Below are positions 6,919-12,627 of a stretch of 12,627 nucleotides of DNA, in pieces. Source of the stretch: Alphaproteobacteria bacterium. GTDB lineage: Bacteria; Pseudomonadota; Alphaproteobacteria; CACIAM-22H2. The DNA lies in contig VGEI01000064.1 in assembly GCA_016869415.1 (NCBI GenBank), positions 1 through 12,627 on the forward strand, written 5' to 3'. How positions within the stretch are numbered: the stretch's first letter is position 1; every line of letters begins with the position of its first letter. Position numbers and translations under genes: made by a program. A model generated the notes under the pieces. The model saw only the letters and a program-made list of their open reading frames with translations. It ran no database searches and was not told the DNA's origin.

Positions 6919-8655
6919 CTAGGCCGCCGGCCGCCGGGGCAGCGGCTGGCCAGAAGCCCCCAGCGCCGGTGTAGCCGGCAGGCGCACCGTCACAGTCGTG
7001 CCCTGCCCCTTGCGACTGACGATCTCTATCGCGCCGCCCATCGCCTCGGCCATGCCCTTGCAGATCGCCAGGCCCAGCCCCGAGCCGGTGTGCCGCCGTG
7101 CCAGGCTGTCGTCCACTTGGACGAAGGGCTGTCCCAGCAACCCGATCTTCTCAGGTGCTATACCGATGCCGGTGTCGCCGACGGCCAGGACAACATGCGT
7201 GCCGTCTAGCGTACCGCCGACGGTGATCGCTCCCCCCGATTCCGTGAACTTCACTGCATTGCCGACAAGATTGAGCAAGATACGCCGCAGGGCACGCAGA
7301 TCCATCTCCAGCAACGGCACGTCCGGCGCGACCTCCGCCGTGCAAACAAGACGCTTGCGCTCAGACTCCGAGCGCAAGGCAGCGAAAACCGACTCGACCT
7401 CGGTCTGCAGGTCCGTCGGCTCAGGCGTCAGTTTCAGGGCCCCGGCCTCGATCCGCACCGCGTCCAGCATGTCCTCGATCAGATCCATGAGGTAAGTGCC
7501 ACTGCGCCGGATATCGTCGGCATAGTCCCGGTACTGCGGCGCGCCCAAGGGGCCATGTGCCTGGTCAGCAAGCAGCCCGGAAAAGCCGAGAATGGCATTG
7601 AGTGGGGTACGCAGTTCGTGGCTGATCGTCGCCAGAAACGTCGACTTGGCACGGCTGCCGGCCTCAGCCGCGAGTAGCGCGTCGTGTTGCGCTCGGGCCT
7701 GCGTCTCGTCGCGGCGGATCAGCCGCACCACATAGATGCCGAGGCCGATCACCGCCACGCTGACCAGGACAAAAACGGCGATGTATAGCTGAAGGCTGCG
7801 CCACCAATCCGCCAACGCTGCTTCCGTCTGCTGCGAGAAGACGACGAGCAGATCCGTAGTACCCACCTGGGCATAGCCGACCAGCCGGCGCGTGCCGTCG
7901 ATGACCACCACCTCGTCGAAGACCCCGCGTGGACTCACCGGCAGGTAGCGGACGAAGATGCGTCCACTGGAAAACACCCGCCCGACATTACCCTCCGTGA
8001 AGGGAACCCGGGTCAGTAGCGTGCCGTCGGTCCGCAGCAGGGTCGCGGCATCGGTGCGACCGACCAGGATCGATTGATAGAGCTCGTTGATCGCCGCCAG
8101 ACTCAGCTCGACGACGAGGACCGTGCGCAGCGGCGCATCCGCGCCGACCAAGAGTGACACCGGCAGGACCCAATCGCCGTCGAACCGGCTGCGCACGGGC
8201 GTGCCGACATAGGGCTCGTGCGGCCGTGGTGCCGACCAGACGCGGACATGGTCGCGGTCGGGAAGCGAGACGACCGTATCGACGCGCGAGCCGATCACCA
8301 TGTGGGCCCGGTCCGAGGCATCCACGACGACCAATGAACGTATGGTCTTGGCCTCGGCGACGAGCGTGCTGGCGAACTGGCGAAACGCAGGGTCCGTACG
8401 CAGATCGGCGTCGGGGTTGGTGCGGCTCCAATTCTCGGCGGCAGTCAGGACGAGACTGGCACCCTCGTAGAGACGCGCCGCGTGCGACTCCATCAGCTGG
8501 GTCAGGCGCTGCGTGTTCATAGCGGCGTAGGCGAGCGTGTCGACGCGGCTGCGCCACAGCCCGTAGGCTAGGCCGCCCCAGAGCAGCAGGACGAGCGCCC
8601 CGATAGTAGTGCCGACCATGGCGCTGGTACGCCAACGCCGTGCGCTCAGCTTCAT
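6919..8655 (-). CDS. Membrane sensor histidine kinase
   Basis: A 578-residue inner-membrane two-component kinase. A signal-anchor TM is at about 13-33, then a periplasmic sensing domain of about 250 residues (40-285) that looks like a double Cache fold, then TM2 at about 289-311. The cytoplasmic part has the phospho-acceptor H346 in ISHELRTPLN, the N-box around N466 (NLVGNAVKFT), DTGIGIA at 494-500 and GSGLGLAI at 524-531. No receiver or HPt domain and no HAMP were recognised, so it is a plain kinase. No response regulator gene is adjacent, so it looks orphan here; the regulator at the right edge is 3.6 kb away and belongs with degP. The ligand is unknown; Cache domains usually bind small organic molecules. 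Start ATG 8655 has only a weak purine-rich site. Confidence 0.95.
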   Translation of the reverse strand: MKLSARRWRTSAMVGTTIGALVLLLWGGLAYGLWRSRVDTLAYAAMNTQRLTQLMESHAARLYEGASLVLTAAENWSRTNPDADLRTDPAFRQFASTLVAEAKTIRSLVVVDASDRAHMVIGSRVDTVVSLPDRDHVRVWSAPRPHEPYVGTPVRSRFDGDWVLPVSLLVGADAPLRTVLVVELSLAAINELYQSILVGRTDAATLLRTDGTLLTRVPFTEGNVGRVFSSGRIFVRYLPVSPRGVFDEVVVIDGTRRLVGYAQVGTTDLLVVFSQQTEAALADWWRSLQLYIAVFVLVSVAVIGLGIYVVRLIRRDETQARAQHDALLAAEAGSRAKSTFLATISHELRTPLNAILGFSGLLADQAHGPLGAPQYRDYADDIRRSGTYLMDLIEDMLDAVRIEAGALKLTPEPTDLQTEVESVFAALRSESERKRLVCTAEVAPDVPLLEMDLRALRRILLNLVGNAVKFTESGGAITVGGTLDGTHVVLAVGDTGIGIAPEKIGLLGQPFVQVDDSLARRHTGSGLGLAICKGMAEAMGGAIEIVSRKGQGTTVTVRLPATPALGASGQPLPRRPAA

Positions 8656-8760
8656 TCGTGTTTTCCCGACCGTGCCGCAGCGCAGCAGTTTTCACTTCAT
8701 CTAGAATGCCTGACCTTCCGGAAAAATGGTTAAACTTGTTCGCTGGTTCTGCCACTCCCC

Positions 8761-9111
8761 ATGCCCGTGCTTCCCGACTTCATAGGCCACGTGCTCGACC
8801 TGCTGAGCGGCTGGAGAGGGCTCTCGGTGCGCCGGATGTTCGGGGGCTATGGCCTCTACTACCGGGGTGTGCATTTCGCGCTGATCGCTGACGACACGCT
8901 GTACTTCAAGGTCGACGAGCACAGCCGGCGCGATTTCGAGGCAGCGGGCACGCGGCCGTTCGTTTATCGCCGCCAGTCGAAGACGGTGGCGCTGTCGTAT
9001 TGGGAAGCCCCGGCAGAGCTATTCGACGATCCGGAAACGATGCGGCGCTGGGCGCGCCGGGCGTTCGATGCGGCCATGACCACAAGAAAAGCCAAGCGTC
9101 GAAAAGATTGA
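8761..9111 (+). CDS. TfoX/Sxy N-terminal domain protein
   Basis: A 116-residue protein consisting of a single TfoX N-terminal domain. Typical segments are VRRMFGGYGLYYRGVHFALIADDTLYFKVD (23-52), FVYRRQSKTVALSYWEAP (67-84) and the closing helix MRRWARRAFDAAM (94-106), followed by a basic tail. The C-terminal domain of full-length TfoX/Sxy is absent; single-domain forms are common in proteobacteria and their role is not settled, so competence should not be assumed. ATG 8761 has no obvious ribosome binding site, which makes the exact start less certain. The gene is divergent from the histidine kinase across 105 bp containing the palindrome TTCCGGAA (8716-8723). Confidence 0.9.
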   Translation: MPVLPDFIGHVLDLLSGWRGLSVRRMFGGYGLYYRGVHFALIADDTLYFKVDEHSRRDFEAAGTRPFVYRRQSKTVALSYWEAPAELFDDPETMRRWARRAFDAAMTTRKAKRRKD

Positions 9112-9130
9112 GTCTGAAAAGCCAACGTCT

Positions 9131-9152
9131 TGGGGATTAACCTGAATCCCCA
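9131..9152. repeat. Perfect inverted repeat in an AT-rich spacer
   Basis: TGGGGATT (9131-9138) and AATCCCCA (9145-9152) pair perfectly around a 6-bp loop, 20 bp after the TfoX-domain gene. Only ATTT follows, so it is at best a weak terminator. It sits at the edge of an AT-rich stretch (about 9150-9200) that may contain the promoter of the pentapeptide-repeat gene, so an operator role is also possible. Confidence 0.45.
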
Positions 9153-9230
9153 TTTACCAAGAGTTTTAAAAAGATTTTCATTAGATACAAAATATCCTGA
9201 GCCGATCTCGTAGCAAGCCACGAGGGCGGC

Positions 9231-10586
9231 ATGAACACGCGCCAGAATGGCAGCGGAGCCTCGCCGAACATAGGCAGCGTCCTGTCGCCGCAGCAGCTCC
9301 ATCGGCTGATTGATCTGCATTCCACCTGGCTAGCGGCCAAACCCGGCGGCCAGCGGCTTGATCTGTCGCTGCGCCGGCTCGAAGGATGTGATCTCAGCGG
9401 CGCCGATCTGCGCAGGGCCAAGTTCAGCGGCGCCTACCTCGCCTCCTCGATCTTCAGCGGCGCGGTTCTACGCGATGCCGATCTTTATGCGGCGAACCTC
9501 GACGGCGCAGACCTGGTCAACGCCGATCTGGCGTCGAGCGATCTGCGCGGCGCCAACATGCGCGACGCACGCCTCAACGGTGCTGCGTTGCGCAACGCCG
9601 ATTGCCGCGACGGTCAGCTGCTCACCGGAGAGGCCATGTCGAGTCGCGCCCTCGGTAGCAGCCAGGGGGTCGATTTCAGCGGCTCGGAGATGAGCGGCAT
9701 CGACGGCCGTGGAGCGCGCATGCGCAAGTGCCGCCTGCGCGGCGTGAAGCTGCACAAGGCCGATCTGCGCAACGCGGACCTGTCGGCGGCGGACCTCAGC
9801 GGCGCCGACCTGACGGAGGCCGATCTGCGCGACAGCGATCTCAGCCGCGCCAACCTGACGGATGCGCGCGTCGATGGCGCCCACCTCGCTGGCGCTTGCC
9901 TGAACGGAGCGCAGCTCGACGAGAGCCGCCTCGCACGTGCCGACATGGCGGCCCTCACGGTGGCGCCCGATGTAGCCTCGACGTTCCCGGCCCAGGTCAT
10001 GGCGCACCGAATGTGGATGCAATCATCGGGTCGTGACGGCATGCGTCTTGAGCTCTATGGCGGCGACCTACGCGACGTCGACCTCAACGACGCCCTCCTC
10101 TGCGCCGCTATCCTGCGGCGCGTCGATCTCTCCGGTGCGCAGCTGGCGCGGGCCCACCTGCAAATGGCAGACCTCTCGGAATCCCTGCTGATCGGCGCGC
10201 ATCTCGAGGAGGCGGTGCTGAACGGTGCGAGCCTGCTGCGCGCGGATCTGCGCAAGGCCGTGCTGCGCCGGGCCTCGCTCGGCCGCCTGCAGATCTCCGG
10301 GCGCAGCAACCCGGCAAGCTCCGCATGGCCGGCAAACCTGGTGGCGGCGAATCTGGCGGGCGCCGACCTCAGCGGTGCCAATCTGCGCGGTGCCAATCTG
10401 AGTCACGCCGACTTCACCGGCGCGCTGCTGCGCAGCGCCGTGCTGCTCGAGGCCAAGACCTACAAGACCTGCTTCGATCGCTCCGATCTGACAGCAGCCA
10501 AGTGGAGCCCCGGCTGTGGACCGGACCATCATCCGGGGGCCCGCTCATTACCAAGAATTAATCCCGCGGACAGGCCATCGTCATAG
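9231..10586 (+). CDS. Large pentapeptide-repeat protein with duplicated module
   Basis: A 451-residue pentapeptide-repeat protein, expected to fold as a right-handed quadrilateral beta-helix. The central Leu/Phe/Met falls every fifth residue in blocks at about 45-125, 149-244, 275-355 and 370-405, roughly sixty repeats in all, with the consensus A(D/N)Lxx. Two short helical inserts precede blocks: residues 18-42 (H30-x2-W33, then GGQRLDL) and 252-275 (H259-x2-W262, then DGMRLEL). They share H-x-x-W and the RLxL entry, so the protein looks like a tandem duplication. The tail (426-451) is polar and probably disordered. No signal peptide or TM is seen, so it is cytosolic. Function is unknown; some family members mimic DNA and bind gyrase, but nothing here proves that. 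ATG 9231 has GAGGG upstream. Confidence 0.93.
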   Translation: MNTRQNGSGASPNIGSVLSPQQLHRLIDLHSTWLAAKPGGQRLDLSLRRLEGCDLSGADLRRAKFSGAYLASSIFSGAVLRDADLYAANLDGADLVNADLASSDLRGANMRDARLNGAALRNADCRDGQLLTGEAMSSRALGSSQGVDFSGSEMSGIDGRGARMRKCRLRGVKLHKADLRNADLSAADLSGADLTEADLRDSDLSRANLTDARVDGAHLAGACLNGAQLDESRLARADMAALTVAPDVASTFPAQVMAHRMWMQSSGRDGMRLELYGGDLRDVDLNDALLCAAILRRVDLSGAQLARAHLQMADLSESLLIGAHLEEAVLNGASLLRADLRKAVLRRASLGRLQISGRSNPASSAWPANLVAANLAGADLSGANLRGANLSHADFTGALLRSAVLLEAKTYKTCFDRSDLTAAKWSPGCGPDHHPGARSLPRINPADRPSS

Positions 10587-10612
10587 TGGCTTCCCTAATT
10601 CTCCTGCCATGA

Positions 10613-10632
10613 CCGGCATCCCCCGATGTCGG
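10613..10632 (+). promoter_or_regulatory. Stem-loop in the degP leader
   Basis: CCGGCAT (10613-10619) can pair with ATGTCGG (10626-10632), one G-U pair, around the loop CCCCCG. It lies 20 nt before the degP ATG and sequesters an upstream in-frame ATG (10626) that has no ribosome binding site. It could modulate translation or be incidental in GC-rich DNA. Confidence 0.3.
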
Positions 10633-10652
10633 ATACCAGCAGGAGACTCAAC

Positions 10653-12158
10653 ATGCACGCCACCCTTGTGTCCTCCGGAAAGGCGTACTGCCAAGGCCTT
10701 CGCTTTGCCGCCGGCGCGATGGCGATCGCCGCGACGCTTGTCTTCACCCTGCCTCCGGCCTCGGCCCGGCCGGGCCCCGAGGGATTCTCCGATCTTGTCG
10801 AGAAGGTAAAGCCCGCAGTCGTCAACATCTCCTCAACGCGGCACGCAGCCGCGCCGGGCACGCCGCCTCAACTCCAGCTACCGCCGGGGCTGCGCGGCTC
10901 GCCCTTCGAGGAGTTCCTCAGGCGCTTCCGCCAGCCAGGCCCGGAGTCCGAAGACGACCCGTCTTCCGGTTCCGGCCAGGCGCTCGGCTCAGGTTTCCTC
11001 ATCGATGCGAGCGGCTATGTGGTGACGAACAACCACGTCATCAAAGGCGCGGACAAGGTCGAGATCACGCTCTCCGACGGGCGCAAGTTCGACGCCAGGG
11101 TTATCGGCCGCGACCACAAGACCGACGTGGCGCTGGTCAAGGTCGAGAGCGACAAGCCTCTGCCTTTCGTCTCCTGGGGTGACTCGGACAAAGCCAAGGT
11201 CGGCGACTGGATCCTGGCGGTCGGTAATCCGTTCGGCCTGGGTGGCACGGTCACGGCTGGCATCGTCTCGGCGCGCGGCCGCGACATTCAGTCCGGCCCG
11301 TTCGACGACTTCCTGCAGATCGACGCGCCGATCAACCGCGGCAACTCGGGCGGTCCGGCCTTCAACATGGACGGCGAGGTGATCGGCATCAACACGGCGA
11401 TCTATTCGCCCAATGGCGGCTCGATCGGTATCGGCTTCGCCGTACCCACCTCAGTGGCCCGGCCGATCGTCGAGGAGCTCAAGGCCAAGGGTCATATCGA
11501 GCGCGGCTGGCTCGGCGTCAACATCCAGTCGATGACGCCCGAGATCGCTACGAGCCTCGGCCTGAGCAAACCCGAGGGATCGCTGGTGCTGAACGTCACC
11601 CCCAACAGCCCGGCGGCCAAGGCTGGTCTGAAGCAGGGCGACGTGATCCGCAGCGTCGACAGCAAGCCAGTCAAAGAGTTCCGCGACCTGGCGCGCCTCA
11701 TCGCCGGCGCAGGGCCCGACAAGTCGGTCACGCTGACTGTCTGGCGCGACGGCCGTGACATCTCGACCGTGGTATCCCTGGCCCGCACGCCGGCGGGCCA
11801 GACTGCCTCGGCCGATGAGCCCGCTCGGGGAAGCGCGCCTGACACCAAGTCGGTGGCGGCCCTCGGCGCCAGCCTCGCGCCGCTGACCAAGGAGACCCGG
11901 CAACGTCTGCAACTGCCCGAGGGTAGCGTGGGCACGGTGGTTGTCGACGTAAGACGGGGCAGCGCGGCCGCCCAGGCAGGCTTGCTCCCCGGCGATCTGA
12001 TCGCCCGGGTCGGCGACAGGATGATCACCGGCCCGAACGACGTGGTCGAGGCGCTGCGCGCCCCCGGCAATGAGAGCCGTAGATCGGCACTCATGCTGGT
12101 CAAACGCCAGGGCAACGATCGATTTGCCGCCGTGCCGCTGGGCAGTACGGCTGGCTAA
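10653..12158 (+). CDS. degP: Periplasmic Do/DegP-type serine protease
   Basis: A 501-residue HtrA/DegP protease-chaperone that handles misfolded envelope proteins. ATG 10653 is chosen over in-frame ATG 10626 because AGGAG lies 8 nt upstream. From that start: a signal peptide with a hydrophobic core (about 18-34) and a likely cut after ASA at residue 38; the trypsin-like domain with the triad H128 (TNNHVI), D158 (KTDVAL) and S232 (GNSGGP); PDZ1 about 277-376; a polar linker (about 380-400); PDZ2 about 403-495. A Pro-rich flexible loop (about 65-107) precedes the protease strands. The length and two PDZ domains match the Do family. The gene ends before an intrinsic terminator and is followed by an OmpR-type regulator, an order I recall from other alphaproteobacteria, where such regulators respond to envelope stress. 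Confidence 0.95.
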   Translation: MHATLVSSGKAYCQGLRFAAGAMAIAATLVFTLPPASARPGPEGFSDLVEKVKPAVVNISSTRHAAAPGTPPQLQLPPGLRGSPFEEFLRRFRQPGPESEDDPSSGSGQALGSGFLIDASGYVVTNNHVIKGADKVEITLSDGRKFDARVIGRDHKTDVALVKVESDKPLPFVSWGDSDKAKVGDWILAVGNPFGLGGTVTAGIVSARGRDIQSGPFDDFLQIDAPINRGNSGGPAFNMDGEVIGINTAIYSPNGGSIGIGFAVPTSVARPIVEELKAKGHIERGWLGVNIQSMTPEIATSLGLSKPEGSLVLNVTPNSPAAKAGLKQGDVIRSVDSKPVKEFRDLARLIAGAGPDKSVTLTVWRDGRDISTVVSLARTPAGQTASADEPARGSAPDTKSVAALGASLAPLTKETRQRLQLPEGSVGTVVVDVRRGSAAAQAGLLPGDLIARVGDRMITGPNDVVEALRAPGNESRRSALMLVKRQGNDRFAAVPLGSTAG

Positions 12159-12167
12159 CAGAGCCCC

Positions 12168-12200
12168 AGAGCGGCGGCGGCCCCGCCGCTCTTCTTCTTT
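12168..12200 (+). terminator. Rho-independent terminator after degP
   Basis: A 10-bp stem (12168-12177 with 12183-12192), loop CGGCC, then TCTTCTTT. It follows the degP stop by 9 bp. Only about 31 bp separate it from the next start codon, so the downstream regulator gene may depend on read-through. The T-run is broken by C, so termination may be partial. Confidence 0.75.
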
Positions 12201-12231
12201 CCACCCGATCCACAAGGGGAGGCACCGAGCG

Positions 12232-12627
12232 ATGAGTGATTGCATTCCGGACGCTACATCCGCACCATCCAGTTCGTTGGAACGGGAGTCTCAGGTTTCG
12301 CCCATGCGTGTTCTCGTCGTCGAGGATGACCCGGAGGTGGCGCGTTACCTGGTCAAGGGGCTGCGCGAAAGCGGCTACACCGTCGATCATGCCGCAACCG
12401 GCAGCGAAGGTCTGGCCCGCGCCAGCGGCGAGAGTTATGACGTACTGATCGTCGACCGCATGCTTCCCGGCCTGGACGGGCTGACTCTAATCGAGACACT
12501 ACGCAAGGCCGGCAAGACGACGCCTGTGTTGATCCTCTCCGCCCTCGGGGATGTCGACCAGCGCGTGCGCGGCCTGAAGGCCGGCGGCGACGACTATCTC
12601 ACCAAGCCGTTTGCCTTCACCGAGTTG
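12232..12627 (+). CDS. OmpR-family response regulator (3' end outside window)
   Basis: An open frame of 132 codons that continues past the right edge; only the N-terminal receiver domain is present. Receiver residues are visible: the acidic cluster E31-D32-D33 (VVEDDPEV), phospho-acceptor D75 (IVDRMLPGLDG), S103 (LILSALGD) and K125 (LTKPF). The sequence resembles the OmpR/PhoB group (CusR- or QseB-like), so a winged-helix DNA-binding domain is expected beyond the window but is not seen. ATG 12232 is favoured by GGGGAGG nine bases upstream; it adds a 24-residue extension before MRVLVVEDD, where a second ATG (12304) would match the usual start but has no ribosome binding site. It follows degP, suggesting an envelope-stress two-component system with a kinase gene likely next. 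Confidence 0.92.
   Translation, partial: MSDCIPDATSAPSSSLERESQVSPMRVLVVEDDPEVARYLVKGLRESGYTVDHAATGSEGLARASGESYDVLIVDRMLPGLDGLTLIETLRKAGKTTPVLILSALGDVDQRVRGLKAGGDDYLTKPFAFTEL

Noticed and set aside
7988..8755. Minus-strand frame of 255 codons overlapping the histidine kinase 5' end
   Set aside because: It is a different frame of the same strand; the kinase frame carries the TM helix and sensor domain without interruption, so this is not a frameshifted extension.
9468..10022. Long minus-strand frames with regular repeats across the pentapeptide gene
   Set aside because: Their periodicity is the complement of the pentapeptide repeats on the plus strand, not a separate repeat protein.
9231..10586. 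Repeated GGCGCC- and GATCTG-rich units as a DNA repeat or CRISPR-like array
   Set aside because: The units are 15-nt codon-level echoes of pentapeptide repeats in one continuous frame, without conserved repeats and unique spacers.
10626..10652. Upstream degP start at ATG 10626
   Set aside because: It has no ribosome binding site and lies in a potential hairpin stem, while ATG 10653 has AGGAG at good spacing and gives a normal signal peptide.

Overview
This GC-rich window looks like chromosomal DNA of an alphaproteobacterium. Three things support that: a permuted two-piece tmRNA with an ANDN-type tag next to an alphaproteobacterial SspB; a TrcR/DUF1013 gene near a PIG3-type quinone reductase and DUF1192; and the codon usage. 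A Rhodospirillales-like lineage is plausible, but the sequence alone does not fix the genus. There is no phage, insertion sequence, CRISPR array or plasmid module. Most of the window is ordinary housekeeping and regulatory DNA.

Layout from left to right. (1) 1-1733: a class II aldolase/adducin-like protein, cut by the left edge (-), divergent from an SDR oxidoreductase (+). (2) 1751-3604 (-): a PIG3-type quinone oxidoreductase followed by the cell-cycle regulator TrcR, which has its own sigma70-like promoter and a palindrome in its leader. (3) 3687-4094: a small DUF1192 protein (+) and, abutting it tail to tail, a putative small membrane protein (-). (4) About 4194-4308: three hairpins in a row, the last a strong intrinsic terminator, read here as a candidate small RNA with a C-rich loop. 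(5) 4384-6911 (+): permuted ssrA (tmRNA), sspB (the adaptor that delivers tmRNA-tagged proteins to ClpXP) and class I fumarase. (6) 6919-9111: a membrane histidine kinase (-) divergent from a TfoX-domain protein (+). (7) 9231-10586 (+): a large pentapeptide-repeat protein with an internal duplication, preceded by an AT-rich spacer. (8) 10653-12627 (+): a periplasmic DegP/HtrA protease, an intrinsic terminator, and an OmpR-type response regulator cut by the right edge.

The clearest functional unit is trans-translation. The tmRNA encodes the tag AANDNVALATKAA, and sspB begins about 20 nt after the tmRNA structures with no visible terminator between them, so RNA and adaptor may be co-expressed. 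The DegP and response regulator pair suggests an envelope-stress circuit. I see no convincing new multi-gene system. The least explained items are the candidate small RNA at 4194-4308, the palindromes at the trcR leader and the 3652-3669 promoter, the -TKAA tag ending, and the two-module pentapeptide protein.
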